A DNA stretch of 64,000 nucleotides from Stichopus chloronotus (GCA_021234535.1 CM037840.1:23717559-23781558); one strand, 5' to 3'; positions 1-13,768 are shown, numbered from the stretch's first letter. Program-made: numbers and translations. Notes: generated by a model not told the origin, from the letters alone.

Positions 1-166
1 TAGGTGGGAGCCATAGTGAGAGTGATTAGCCTATCCAATACGGGTAAACTGCAGGTTGCGTCCTGCGCCGTCCTCACCATTTCTACACACTAACCTACAT
101 ACACGCACGGTGCGTTGTATCTTTGACACTGGAACACACATGGCGCTCAGCAAGGGATAACAATGG

Positions 167-210
167 GTGTATTTCTAAGATAATTCATGTGAATTATCTT
201 AGGTGTATTT
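167..210. repeat. Perfect palindrome between 8-bp direct repeats
   Basis: Two 12-base arms (CTAAGATAATTC and its exact complement, 175-186 and 191-202) are separated by ATGT. The palindrome is bordered on both sides by GTGTATTT (167-174 and 203-210). An 8-bp duplication around a palindrome is what a very small hAT-type insertion or its footprint would leave; that origin is inference. Confidence 0.7.
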
Positions 211-1568
211 TGTCAAGTCCGCCCTCTAGCACATGATCCTGCTCTGTGCATTACAAGGATCCCTTCATCTTGGCTATCCTTTCATTGTGGCAAGGAAAAA
301 AAAATATTCAATACCGGTAGGATAGGAAAATGCAGATGTGTTTTCTTTCCAGTAACCAGAAGAAAGAAAACACAACTCATAACCATTCGAATCATGCAAG
401 GATATATCTCCAATATGCTCATCTGTTTTAATTCAAAGTAACATGTGCAGATGGCGATATTGAAACTGTACAAATGTCCGTACTTTGCATTGCGTATTTA
501 CTATTTATTACGTATAAGCACAATGTTTATCTTCTGCATCTCATAGAATAGATTACTAGCTTGTTACAAATGACTCCGAATGAACTGCAAACTAGCTCGT
601 TTAGTATTTATTAAAATGTGTCATTTTTGTAGTAGAAAATAAAAAGAAAAATACAGGCGAGTGATTATCGAATGTACGACAGTAGATTGAAGAACGGAAA
701 AGACATTAAGTGTCTTTTCTGTACTGTTTGTTTTATGGTGTTGCAAAACAATTAGTGATTTAGAATAATTAATTTATACAAAAGATTGTGGTCAAGTATA
801 AAGCTTTCACTGAGGTAAAGATAAGGGTTTCATGTAGTACTGACATTCTTTTACCAAATCTATATAAGATCACTAAACCTGTTATCTTGACACTTTGGGT
901 AAGATGCCAAAGTTGAAAGTAAGGCAATGTTTGAAAACAGTGACGTCACCAAGTAAAAATAGCACTCCTTGAAACACTGTATATACTGATAATTGATCAA
1001 TGACAATGATAGTAAAACAAGTCCATTTCTTAAGCTGCTTTGATTTTAAATCGACCCCTTAAAAAACAATGTGGTGAACTATTTCAAGAATAAGCTTTTA
1101 TGCAACTTTTTAACCTTTTTCTTAAAAAATATATGCATGTTAAAGTCGATTATGTTTGGTCCTTCCACAAATATATTACAATCAATATGAACGTCACATA
1201 CGTTTCACGATTTATTACACATTTCGTCCTGACGTGGACGATGCAGCCTTTAATTTTAATTATATTGCAATTTGTAACTAAGAATGGAGGTAAATGATAA
1301 AGTTAGTATAGCTGTATGAGAAAAAAAAATCCCTCATATTTCTGGTATTGCGTATGAAATACGAATATAACGTAACCCTGGTTGATGCAATAGTCATAAA
1401 AGATAGTGAAAACCATGCACGCTTATCATTAAATTCTTGAAAAACAAAGTTCTTCGGTGTTGTAAGCATTCTTCACATAGTGTATATGACAGGGACCTAA
1501 GCAAAACATGGTTCCCTGAGCCGTTCTAAGCTCCAAGTTTCCAAATACTGCCACCATTAGCTAAAAAA
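211..1568. other. Non-coding stretch, nothing recognised
   Basis: AT-rich sequence with short open frames only. No splice-bounded coding segment, RNA gene or repeat family could be recognised here. Confidence 0.5.
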
Positions 1569-1824
1569 TTATGCAAATGATGAATTCAACCGATTGTCAG
1601 CGTGCCGGACATTCTGTTCATATTCGGGACAGTTTTTCTGTGGGAACAACTTTTCAGTGAGTCCACACATTTCCGTGGTACCGAAGCCAAGGAATACCAC
1701 GAATACCACGGTTAGCAGGAAACCGAACAGACACAACACCCACAACGGAAGAGCCATTTTCAGAGCTACCGTAACTCTGACGATCGGGTACAGATGAAAG
1801 AGGTGCCCTTGAATGTTTGAGTTC
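1569..1824 (-). CDS. Candidate terminal exon of a membrane protein
   Basis: On the minus strand a good acceptor (a T run ending in CAG, 1825-1827) is followed by an open frame of 85 codons to TAA, entered in phase 2. The peptide reads basic residues, then a strongly hydrophobic segment (ALPLWVLCLFGFLLTVVFVV), then a Cys-containing loop (TEMCGL, KNCPEY). This resembles a transmembrane helix followed by an extracellular loop, loosely like TM3 and loop 2 of pannexin/LRRC8-type channels, but that likeness is weak and not claimed as identity. Upstream exons would lie to the right and were not found with confidence. If the exon is not spliced, an ATG at 1757 opens a 62-residue single-pass microprotein. 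Confidence 0.35.
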
Positions 1825-4800
1825 CTGAAAAAAATATATATATAGTAAAATCATTTGAAAGATCACTGATCGCGAGAAAAATATTTCATTCTTTACAGAT
1901 AGAATAATAGTTTAGGTATTATCACGCAAGAGTTGCGTCATTGAATATTTTGCATAAAGAAGCATTTCAAAGCGCTGCTTATTTTAAGTTAATGCTGTTC
2001 CTCTCATACTTGGAAAGATGTATGGAGGTAAGTAAAACTGAGCTACTACATTTGATTGCAACTGCATACTCACAAACACTCTTTGCGAACATGTGAGTAG
2101 GCAACGTTTAACTTGAAAAAAAAAAAAAAAACACTGACAACATCATACCCTAAACCACATTTTGAAACACTGCACTTGTGCAGTGGACCACACTTAAACA
2201 ATAATAGTACCCTTTGCTCACAAATACTCTTTACGAACCTTCCACAAGCGACTACGTTACTCGTAAACAAAACGACAACCGTATACTCCTAAACACTCAC
2301 CCCGTGAACACTTACAGTATACATGCGAGCAAGCTATACTACTGACAGAGTATGGTCACATAAACTCTTTATGAACACTTACCCATACGAAGAGTCTTTT
2401 TTATTAATACTGTACAATGATTGCATTATCTCACAATCTCACCTTAGGAACACATTCATATTTACATTCGCTGCGCTAAAAATGATAGCAGTATAATTAC
2501 TTTCACATCGGAGTATGCTACTTCTTGTAAGGAATTCGTCAAGGTCCTTTCACTGGATACGATACCGGTATGATACAATACAATAAAAAGTTGATATAAT
2601 GATAATGACTTAGATTTTTCACACCAAGCTGAAATATGATGGAAAACGAAACCACGTGGAGCGACGCCATAAAATGGAGTTGAAAAAAAAAATTCGACCT
2701 TTATCACGGTGACATATTTCCTGTTACCAATCATTGCCCTCTTTAAAAGCCACGTAGTTAATAGTTGCAGCACGTGTTAGGTTTAATAACGAGAGCATAC
2801 GATGATTTTGTAATCTTATCGTAACGTACAGCGTCGCATTGCGCCCTGTGAAAAAAAGGATCTTCATGGCCCTATAAACGTGGCAGTATAGAAACATGAA
2901 ACAGGTTCCAGCGATATTTTTAAAGAAAATGACAGCAATATCACCTCTTGCAGATGAGCGTATGCAACTATAGAAATTCGTGTATGTTGATATAGGAGAC
3001 ATAAAAACGATGATTTAAATGAAATCATGTAAGTGCTTTTTATGTTGATTTTCCGGTAAAGTGCTTGCTTGTTTGATCACAAATTAAGAGAAAGATTCGA
3101 AGCACATTATCCGGCAAGATTGACTGAACTATGCCATTGAAACAGTCAAGGAGAAGAAAGTATATAGTGGTTTCAGTACCGTAACTATACTGTTTATGGA
3201 AGCAGTTGATTTTGGAGTGAAGGCAACTGCGCTATTCCTTGATTTTTCATCGCTTTTACAAACAATCGGAGTGAACAAGTGTATTAATCCTGATTGGAAA
3301 ATTAATGTACCACTCAACTGGATTCCTCACATGACTTCGAAACTTATCATGATGTCGTTCTGTAAATTTAATTTTTATTCCCATTCTTTCTTCAAGGTGT
3401 GTGGGAGATTGCCAGACGCTTAATGTTTCTCATTTTAAAGAAATATATTACATTTAGGATTTCAATCGTTTACAACAAAAAAAAAGTCCTTTCGATTCGA
3501 TTATCAGTACGATTCTGTGTGGTTTCACATATGACACATATGTTATCAATGGGGATCGTTTTTAAAAGCAACCTTGTTCCAATTATTCAGGCAACGTAAA
3601 AACTTGAATGCCACTGGATTTGCATTTTACATGGCTGATAGGGCGAGAATTTTTGCAAAATCTCCAGAATTACGTTTTTACATGGATGATTCAGCTTCAA
3701 ATTTATCTTGTTAAGAAATGATTTTGATCGGCCATCGCAAAACTAAAGCTTCATTGATATTGAATCATTCAGAATAAGAATGACAAATTAAGAGAGTCCA
3801 TTTGAAGCAAAACTACTTGAAAAATTGAAACTTTCTCTGAGTTATCCTTCTTAACAAAGAACTACCTTTGGCAGATAACAATGGAAAAAGAAAACGTCCC
3901 TTTGTTAGCAATATCTTCATTGCAAACAAGACTGGAATAGACCTAATAACTACTAACAAATAACTAACTTGAATATAACTCTAGATGATGAGCACAAACA
4001 GTGTCCGTGAATTTAATTACCGTTTATACATAACACACTTAATTTTTTAAGTTAAAGCAACGTAATCTAGCGAACTATATCTCGTTTGATTTATTGCACT
4101 ATTGGAGCATTTATTACTATAGCTGTGTTTATATGTACCGATACATTACAATTCAAAAATTACACGTAACAAAACGGATATCCTTCAAAAACTTACCAAT
4201 GCTTTGAGCTTGAAATCCTCTGTGTAAATAATCGGCTTTTTGATCCCTTCACTCCAAAATATTGACATGCAGGCAACAAAAACATAAAATAATCAAATTG
4301 GCGCTGTGTAGAACATGTATACCTCTTGAAGCACCGGTGTAATAGTAAACGGTGATGTTTGGATAAGCTCTTGAAGCACTAGAAATATTATTATGGATGT
4401 AAGTCGATGCTTGGACAGGCTTGTTGAAGTACCGCGCTGACGAATGACACTTAAAATTGTTACACTTAGTCTTCCTTTTGAGTGCAATGTAATTCTCTTC
4501 CTTGACCCTACACGCGTTGCCTGCCAAACCATTTCACGCAAAGGTGTTAATGTTTCATTGTTTGAAGAACAACACGAAAAGCAAATAAACAAACAGGAAC
4601 TTTGGATCGCCGATAGATGAATATCGAATTACGAAGACAGAAAATCATCATAATGAGTTCATGGACTGTACCTGAAAGTATATGGTTTGCAAGTCATTTA
4701 AAGTAACTTTTAAGCTTTTGTTAAAGTTGATGATACGACAACCATGCGTCGTTGTGTAGCATTCATTTAATGCCTATTTAAAGAGTCCTTAGTCATTTAA

Positions 4801-7421
4801 ATGAAGCGAACCATTTCACACTCCGTATTCAATTACACAAATTTAATCTTGATCTATATTTTCATACGGCATTGATCAGTGAAGGCTATAAGTGTTTCAT
4901 CGAAATTTTTAAAATGTGCGGTGCTAAGGATTAAACTTTTCTTAACACATATCGAATATTGACTAACTAATCTTTTTACAAGCTACATAATTGACAATAG
5001 TTCAGTTTAACAGGAATAATTTGCAAAAGACGGTGTTTATGCAGTTGGATAAAATATAACTGCTTGTAGGGATAAAGGAAATCCAAATGAGACGGAACTG
5101 GACTTCGTACCTGTACACTTATAATGGACTGTTAGTTCTTAATTAGTTTTCATGGAAACACGACAATGATAAACCACTGTTGAACGTGCAACATTTATTC
5201 AGCAATTTGACCTTTGCTTAGGCGCATGATAATCCCCTTCTGCCGTATCTAATACTAGTGTGCAATACGTGTTCACCTATATAGATCAATTACGTCAAAG
5301 TTAGGTGCAGGAGAGCCATATACGACTCTGGGTGCAAGAGTTAAAGGTCGCCCTCTATTATTTTCCTGTCCCTTTTGAATGGAATTTTTGCCTGATAGGG
5401 TAAGAATAAATGGAGAGCAGGGAACGGTGTGTCTTTCTGTTGGTTGGGTATCATCGAAAGTACGAAGCTGCATTTACAACCATCGTCCAGATACGGCCAA
5501 TCAAGAGAATCCATACGTCGCAACGCGGGATTATAAAAAGACCGCAACCTGACAAAAGAACGTCAGGATATATGCGAACCAACTGGAGATCTGTTGGTAG
5601 CGCTTCTCTAGAATTAAAGGGAAATAGTGTTTGTTTGACAGAAGAAAATCATATTTTCAAAATCAATATTTGTGGGCAGAGAATGATAGATTTTCCAAAA
5701 CAAGGAAGGACGTTGGTCTTCTTCTCGAGAAAGAAGTTTCTCTCAGATAGAAATTTAGCTATTTGTTACTCGAGAATAATTTGTACACACAAAGCTTCAA
5801 AACTTCAAATGATGCGCTCAACTGATTCATGACGTTTTGGGGAAATGAAGCTATCGCGAATCTTTATTAATGAACCTGAATGGTTTACAAATCATCAAAA
5901 GTATTTTCTTTGCATGTCAAGTTGGTGTATGATAACCCAACATTCCCCTTTAAGTAAACGTTCTATTGTTCTCATTTATTAAACCAGTAAAAAATGACAA
6001 GCATCATATTCATAAACAGGAGTAGAAAAAAATATTCAGTGATCAAAAAAAGGTAGAAATGTTCCAACAAGGATTAAATGATTAACAAATAGTATACATG
6101 TATAAAAGTAATGATCAATTTTGTTAGATGGTTTATATGCGAATGGATTGCACTGATGAAAACAACCGTAAAGGTGCTAACCATTGGATAAGTACTGCAG
6201 CATGATAACGCAATAAATTCTTAAAAAAGTTGCTCTCCATATAAAGTTGGCGAGATGGAAGTATTTCTTGGAGTCTTTTCTTATTTGTCCAAAAGTTAAG
6301 TCCAAGAGGGGTTAATGAAGTGGGTGATTATTGTCATTTTCAGTTTTATGCGCCATTCTTGTATATTCCCTCTTAGCAGCTACATTCACACCTTCCGGAA
6401 TGATTGATAAATCTTATCCTAATATTTGTGAAGTATATGAATTTAACAGAAATTTGCTTATTCTGGTCTTTTATGCAATTGAAATGAAATGATACCACAG
6501 AGGCCCTGGACAAAGAATGTGTGATAGTTTGATGGGCTATAATTCTGGTAACATAGCCTCAAAGTGCCAAATTGCATGCTCGTAACTTCCTAAATCACTT
6601 CATGAGCCACCATTTATACCAAGTCATTTTCTTTTTAACCGTCCATTCTGACAAGTCCCACATACGGTACTTTTTTCCAGGATGGATCCAAAGTGGATCA
6701 TCACAAAGAAATAAAAATAGTCATAGTACTAATCAAATCCGTATTATGTTGAGAGTTCAAGCTTGATGACGTAATATTACGTATGATATTCTACGTTAAT
6801 AGGAACTTTTATAAAAAGGTTATATATATTTATGATGAATAGCAAATTGGTATAATGCATAAAAAGAAGGCATATACATAAAGTGTGTGTAAGGTGAATA
6901 GAACCGTTTATCAAACCCCCTCCCCGTTCCATATTTTTCATAAGATCATGTGAACTCTTTTCACCACAAATAAGGCAGTGTACACCTTGCAATTGTCTCA
7001 TTGATTAACGTTCTAAATCGTAGTAGAGGTAACGCACTCACAAAAGTCTTGTAGAAAGCTACCACTCTTTGGAAAACTAACAATTTGACCATTTATTGCA
7101 TTTCCAATTTTCCCTACCTTAGGTAGTAAGAATGTGGAGGCATTGAACTTTACGTATATTGTAACTAATCTAATTGAAGTTATGCAGAAATGTTGCTCTA
7201 CCAATTAAAAGTCCATAACTTCTACATAGTTGCTTCATTCCTCCACTGTCGCATCATAGCATACAGTAAATCGTCTGCTTCAATCCACAAAGGAACCCGA
7301 CCAATAGATTGCCGAAATGTGTCGAATAGTGACTATACCCGGCTGTGACTAAGTGGAACGAATCTTCTATATAAAGGGTCAGTATGTTACCATAAATGCC
7401 CCTGCAATACTGTGTTTGTCT
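1825..7421. other. Non-coding stretch with a weak repeat of about 145 bp
   Basis: No gene is supported. At 2068-2090, 2216-2239 and 2353-2376 a CACAAACTCTTTGCGAAC-like motif recurs about every 140-148 bases, suggesting an old tandem repeat. A 140-codon open frame at 5410-5832 (plus) has no recognisable domain or splice context. The TTAAAGGGAAATAG at 5613 resembles the terminal repeat of the MITE at 7422. Confidence 0.4.
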
Positions 7422-7777
7422 TTAAAGGGAAATAGGGCGTTTAGAATACACCAACATGATATACAAAAGAAAATACCAGCAATCATTGTTAAACCATTAA
7501 GTGTCATCATAAAAAACATCTACCAAAGCAGCATCTCCTTAAAACATTATGCATATGATGAGTAACGGAAGATGCATCATATGAATTTTGAAAAGTTTGG
7601 GTGAACAAATTAGTGTTGAGTAAGAAATAACTGAATTTCTATCTGTGGGGAGCTTATTTCTTGAAAAGAAGGCTACTGTCCTTCCTTATTTTGAATAATC
7701 TATCATTCTACGTCCACAAACATTGGTTTCAAAAATATGGATGTTTTCTCTAAAACAAACGCCCTATTTCCCTTTAA
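7422..7777. mobile_element. TTAA-flanked MITE, family 1
   Basis: A perfect 17-bp terminal inverted repeat (AGGGAAATAGGGCGTTT at 7426-7442 and its exact complement at 7757-7773) is bordered on both sides by TTAA (7422-7425 and 7774-7777). The 356-bp element has no coding capacity. TTAA duplication is the hallmark of piggyBac-type transposition, so a non-autonomous piggyBac-like element is the likely class (inference). Confidence 0.75.
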
Positions 7778-7969
7778 GCGTTCTGGTTACTCATGGATGA
7801 AGTGTACACTGTTCTCCCGACTTCAAATTGAATAAGACAGAATATGACGTAACGAATGACGTGAGTGATCATCATCAACATAACCTATTACTATAGTCTA
7901 GTTATCAAAGTCAGGCAGCGATAAAAAAAATGTGCTCCCAGTTACCTGTGAGGCATATTTTCAAGAAGA

Positions 7970-8155
7970 GCTCCCCCACCCTCTCTCCAACACCCTCTCT
8001 CCAACACCCTCTCTCCAACACCCTCTCTCCAACACCCTCTCTCCAACACCGTCTCTCCAACACCCTCTCTCCAACACCCTCTCTCCAACACCCTCTCTCC
8101 AACACCCTCTCTCCAACACCCTCTCTCCCCCCCACCCTCTCTCCCACCACCCTCC
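7970..8155. repeat. Minisatellite, 14-bp unit CCAACACCCTCTCT
   Basis: About ten head-to-tail copies with only a few base changes. All frames stay open on both strands, producing spurious open reading frames of 79-85 codons that should not be annotated as genes. Confidence 0.95.
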
Positions 8156-10621
8156 CTCTTTGCTATTTACTCCATATTGTCTAGTCTGACACATAGCTAC
8201 TGACACTGGATTGATCTAAATACATATTAATATTCGAGAGAATCTCATTGACTTGTTGTTGCTAGCTATAATTTCGACGCCACTTGTTACAACTGTCTGT
8301 CAGGCACTTACTTTTCGGCAGTGAGTTTATCACTGACTCAGCTAAAAAGGAAAGAAAATGCCACCAGCCATGTAGGCGCTACAATGGAACACGCAGTGAC
8401 TATTATGGACTACAAGGGGGATCAAAATTGTGGAAGACTGAAGTGGAGAGCGTGAAGGTAGTTTGTATACGAATTTAATGATCGGGACGTCGCACTGGCT
8501 GCTTGGTCAGTAATAACAGATGTCTGCGCCACAGTTCAGAAACTGTGGAAGGTTTCCACCTTTAGTTTTGGTGCAACAATTTAAAAAACAACAACAACAA
8601 CAATCCTGTGACCATGCATGAGGGGTTTGTAAGAATAGCACATGGGTAAGCTACTTTCTGCATGGTCGGTGCAGTTGGGAGTGTCCAGGAAAGGAATGTG
8701 CAACTGCTAGGACCAGTGTCACAGAAGAAAGTGTCCCCGTAACCTACGAACAGTAATTCAAGGAGTGTGTTTTACATAGGACGCATACGTCAGGTAGAAT
8801 TGTGCCCGGTGAACAGTATTTCCTGTCTGACCGGACACTCTAAAACAGGAAAATTTGTATCGTATCTATTAATGGTTGTCCACGTGCACAAATCAGTGGG
8901 TGCAAAGTATACGGCGTGAAAGACATCGTGATGCAAATATCAGCATAGCAACATATCTCTGAGTTTGTAGCTTTCTATTTAGTTATCAAAACACCTCCCT
9001 GCTTGAAGTGTGTAATGACCTCAATGACTTACACACATTTACACATGGCTACTGTGTGCATAGGAAGAAGAACCTCCGTTCTTCTTTCGTCCCCGTCCAC
9101 ATTCATTAACTACAATAACACCGCACCAAATTGAAGCAAATCCCATCTCCACTGGCTAAGATCGCTGTGTCCAGCTGTGTCAATTTCACTGTTATCATTA
9201 TTGAAACATGGAAAAACAAAAATTACTTTTCTCTTCTCCTCTGTCTTCACGCGCCGTCTTACGAAATGACTTCACAAATGACTTTATTTTTGCTTATACC
9301 ACAGCTGACGTGAAATATGACAGTTTCTTTTGTTTTCTTTTTACAGTTATGTTTTTCTTTCACGGTTCACCCCTTCCACCAAAGGCGACCCCCCCCCCCT
9401 TTTTGAAGAGGGAGGGTGGTTGCACTAAATTCGGGCATTGCAGAAGGTCTTCTACTTGATCTGAAGGATTCCCAGGAAAACATTATCCTAATATGGTGTA
9501 CTAGTATCTATATCGAACAGTACCGGGAAGAGCAACAGTGAGATTAGAACTTGCTAAGGGCTATTCTCCCATTTAAGCCCATTACATGCAGTTACCCGCT
9601 TTACTTCACCAGCTCTTCTCTTCTTTATAATGTCTATAATCGTGCATCCAACCGACATACAGCTCCCAGCATAAAGTGCCCCCTTTACACTTTACCTGTT
9701 TTCTATTCTATTCCCCTTATCTGTCGACCGCCCGGATTGCTATTTAATCCGAAACCGTTTTGTGTGAATAAGAATGTACGAGACACCTTGCGTGTATGCG
9801 ATGTAGGTGACCCCGGCCCAACAGGGTCTACAGTGATGTACCATGAATTTAAGACACAATCGGTCCGAACTGTTGAAAGTTTGTGGTACCGTACACCCAC
9901 TTCCTTCTCCCACATCGGTCTTCCCCTCCCCACTTTTTTTACTGTTGGATTTCTGCACATTGTACTACCATGCTATAAAACAACATCCAGCAGGCAATCA
10001 TGGTAGTACTAGTAGTCTTGTGTTAAGATGATGGTCTAGTATTTTCTTCTTCCCTTATAAATCCCATACAGTTCTACTAACTCATTCATACAGCATGCGC
10101 CTACTATGATATAAGAGTCGATCACTGCCCAACCAGTGAACAAAAGCAACTCGAGGATATAACAGTCCAGAGCAGAGCAGTCAACAGAAGAGGCCGTACA
10201 AGGGAGTAGCGGTAATAACAGGCGTTGTGGGAATGTGGGCAGGAAAAGGGGAAAGATTCACTAATCATGATAGCAGCTCCCTGGTTTGCAGATTCAAAAC
10301 CTTCCGTAATGCCAAGGAGATACGTGCCTGAAGTTATTTACGAACAGATTAAATTGATATGTGATACAATTACCTTCATCGATATCCATAAACATACTCA
10401 GGTTTGTGTACAAAGCAATTTGTTTTACAAAAGCGGCATTGATTCACTGAAGGACAAATGGTTAACAAAAGTTTTTTAATGGTAAGTTTCATTCATGAGC
10501 ATGGAGCTGCACTTATCCAATTGGCAGCTTTCTGGCGTAGTGGAAGTGATACCCTTCGGTTGTGGGTTACAAAAGCTACAAAACAGCAACAATATGGACT
10601 AAGACTGCATCGATTTTCTAA
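8156..10621. other. Non-coding stretch, no gene supported
   Basis: Contains a short (CAA)n near 8590 and a C run at 9391-9400. The open frames at 9551-10006 (plus) and 9703-9960 (minus) overlap each other and show no domain. Their region may be an old dispersed repeat, but no copy was found in the window. Confidence 0.4.
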
Positions 10622-11032
10622 GAGTAGGATGTGATGATTTAAGGAATAAAAATAGCCGCCTTTGGGGTTGATCTTCTATCATTTTATTTCTTTTGATACC
10701 AATGTGGATAGTAACATGCCATGCCAGGTTTCTTTCATTAAAAATTCATTAATAAGAGTGTTAATTACGATAGAAAGAGGAAAGATTTAGTATTTAGGCT
10801 AACAAGTTAGCAGAACTGGACGCTGTGGTAAATGTGCGGCACTTCCGTATAAACACTGCTACGATGAAACTCCTATATGCAAACGCATTTAGTTTAGAAA
10901 TTAGGCTATACGTGGACAAATATACCTCTGTACAGGAGTTGTTACAACTTTCTGCAACTATAAGAAGTATAAGGAGTCCTTTGGTGTACTTTGGAAAATG
11001 CAGGAATAACAGCACATCCTGCTTTAATTCGC
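10622..11032 (+). mobile_element. MITE family 2, copy 1 (diverged)
   Basis: About 410 bp that aligns by eye along its whole length with the intact copy at 17878-18289. Shared landmarks include TTTGATACCA, the GATAGAAAGA/GGTAGAAAGA core, TTAGCAGAACTGG-like, TTACAACT and the right end ACAGCACATCCTGCT followed by TTAA (11013-11031). The left terminal repeat is eroded (AGGATGTGATG). Confidence 0.7.
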
Positions 11033-11240
11033 AGCTAGCCTTCTGCCAGAGGAATGTAAGTGGCTCATAAGGTAGTAAAGGCAGGTATAACATCAGTCTT
11101 CATCTCAATGTGTTATTTCTTGAACATTCTAGATCTGACTGTGAAATGCCTGTTTTTTCCATGGATCGCAAAGGTTGAGGGTCGTTTTGTTTTGAAATGC
11201 ATGGAAAGATTCAATAGATTATACTTATATCCATAATCAT

Positions 11241-11665
11241 AGAAAGATGTGCTGCTTTGAGATAAAAAAAATATGCCTTTGCTAATCTTCGATCTGCTCA
11301 CTTATTTGATAAAAATCTAACAAATAACATTTATGCCACGTTTATTTCCTGGGAAATCTTATTGATTAGAGTAATAATTATGATAGATAGAAGATTTTTT
11401 TTCTGTTTGTTTTTGTTTGTTTTGTTTTGGTGGAGGGGCTAAATCTTTAAAAATTAGCAAAACCGGAGCCTGTGGTGAATGTATGGCACTTTCTTGCGAA
11501 TAACGATCCTCTAATGCAAACCATTTCATTTGGAAATTAGGTCTAGGCTACATTTGGACAAAAAGAACACGGCGTGGAAGTTTCCACAGCTTTTTACAAC
11601 TGTAAGAAGTACAACCAGTTTTTCTTAAACTTTTGAAAATACAGGAATCATAGCACATTGATTTT
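11241..11665 (+). mobile_element. MITE family 2, copy 2 (more diverged)
   Basis: It begins AAGATGTGCTGCTTTGAG and follows the same order of blocks as copies 1 and 3 (TATGCCTTTGCTAATC, TTTATGCCACGTTT, TTGGAAATTAGG, TTTTTACAACTGT, GAAAATACAGGAAT), ending ATAGCACATTGATT with a decayed right repeat. It lies about 200 bp from copy 1 in the same orientation, so the pair may be a local duplication. Confidence 0.6.
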
Positions 11666-13244
11666 CGGGCCGACGTGATCTTTCTGATCTAGGACACAAG
11701 CTACCCTGTAACATAAAGATTAGAGAAACTGTCTGTAGGACTCATATTCATTAGCGAGGACAGTTCTCCTTAGGAATGCGTGTCCCGGGGTCACGGACGG
11801 TATTTCCTGCTACACCGACTTGAGCGTTACCGTTATCTTTTTTTCTTTTCTTTTTTTTTTGTATTTTTTTATTTTTTGTTCATTCATGAGTCATATATAG
11901 AGTAAAGGCATGCAGCCACAGAGACCCTACGTAGACTACTTGAGAGGGTGTTCCGTTTAGCGTATTCCCATCATTCTGAGGGAGCTGTATAGCTTCAAAT
12001 AGTTGTACATGGCCAATACTAGGTGATATGCATCCGCTGGATGAGTTCACTGGCTAGTAAAGTGCCTAATATGAGGCAAGGAGATCATTTTTGTCATGTT
12101 TTCAGTTGCCATCACGCATCTCTTTTTTTTTCTGTATGAATATTGAAAGTTTATTTCTAGCAATCAAGGTGGAAAATTTGATTCACGCTGAATAAATAAA
12201 TTAAGGAAAACAATGTTTTCATGAATAAATCTGCTTAAACATATGTGAGTAGACTACCACATGACCGGAATAAGAACCCCACTGCTCCCCCTTCCCATCT
12301 CAGGATAAACATGAGATTTTATCGGTATGTATACATACAGTTTGTCGCACCGATTTCAAATTGCTTTGATCTCGCAACACACAGCGATCACTGTGTACCT
12401 TATTGACTTTCTGATCTTTTCGAGATAAAACGCTACACATACGGACCACATGTACGTTGGTGTTTATATTTACTCTGTCAATATCTTCTTTTGCAGCGAG
12501 GCGGCAAAATTTTGAATGATGCGCAATACTGTGAATCAATTTACATTTTTAATCTACTCGGAGTCGAGTGAGTTTCTCAGCGTGTAATTTAGTTGTGTTG
12601 TACACGATTTTTGTGCATTTTCTACAACAGTTGCAAGTAAATGATCTGATAGCTGAGAAGAGAGGCAGTGGCGCTACACTGAAAACATCCGTATAGTTGT
12701 CTGTGTCCCAATGCTAGTGTAACGAATACAAATCAACCGGTGTCGTAAGTGGTTTGCAGAAAACCAGACAGTCGTTTCGAAGTGAATTCAAATAGTGTAC
12801 TACGTACTGTAATGTAAGTATATCTCATGTTTGATTTACTGTCCAATCTGTTCCTCTTTCTGTGCTGAGACGGTATAGCCTGTTTTCATTCATAGAGACA
12901 ATAGACTGCTCACTGGTTTATGCAATGTTGAACAATAACAATGATTAGTCATGCACTCAGCGAGATATTCAAATAGGTGTCGCCCGATGCGCCGTGCTGA
13001 ACGGTACGTTACCTTATTGTATGTCAAACGATGGATCTATTGTAGGTAGGAATGCAGCTGAGGATTGTGCACTCGTTGGTTGTGTCGCCGAGTACGGTGA
13101 TTAGGGTCTGAAAACGCATTGCAATGCAATTCATGCAGACATATTATAAGCGGCATGAGTGGCAAGAGATACCATCGGAAATGTAACACATAAATGTATC
13201 ATTTAGGCTGATATCATCAAATAATGTGAGTTCATTTTTCTTTG
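11666..13244. other. Non-coding stretch, nothing recognised
   Basis: T-rich tracts near 11840 and 12120 are the only compositional features. No splice-bounded open frame was seen. Confidence 0.4.
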
Positions 13245-13399
<155 letters not shown>

Positions 13400-13730
13400 A
13401 TACACCTGATCTATGGACTTGTGGCTGTGACTCCGAGTTTCATGCGATCTTCACAATCGTCAGGCCATATATATATTGGGAAGGTTAACAAGAGTCTATT
13501 GATCGTGACGGTCCCAAGGTCACTTTTTTCTATGGTTTTGGAACAAACACACGGAAAGACGACGTACTGTAACGTTAATTTTATCAGTTTTACACAGTAA
13601 AAGTACAATAGTCAGAAGGAGTTAATTTTACCACCTCTTCCCTGTAGCTGTATCAGCTGTATTTTGCAAGTATAGGCTACGTTAGATTAGGTTAAGATAA
13701 GCAAAATAAGAAAAACAGTCATTGGGATTG

Positions 13731-13768
13731 TCACCATTCCAGACCACCGCTTGTGGTCTGGAAGGTGA
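13731..13768. other. Compact stem-loop
   Basis: TTCCAGACCAC (13737-13747) and its exact complement (13753-13763) are separated by CGCTT. A further TCACC/GGTGA pair outside a single bulged A extends the stem to 16 pairs. It is too short for a typical animal pre-miRNA. Function unknown. Confidence 0.6.

Noticed and set aside
4197..4264. Possible minus-strand exon (SEGIKKPIIYTEDFKLKAL) before a GTAAGT donor
   Set aside because: Several frames are open and none joins the 1824 acceptor cleanly; no family recognised.
5410..5832. 140-codon plus-strand frame
   Set aside because: No domain, no splice context, and it contains a repeat-end motif (TTAAAGGGAAATAG).
7911..8206. Four open frames of 79-85 codons
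   Set aside because: All come from the 14-bp minisatellite, open in every frame.
9551..10006. 151-codon plus-strand frame
   Set aside because: Overlaps two comparable minus frames; composition of a decayed repeat.
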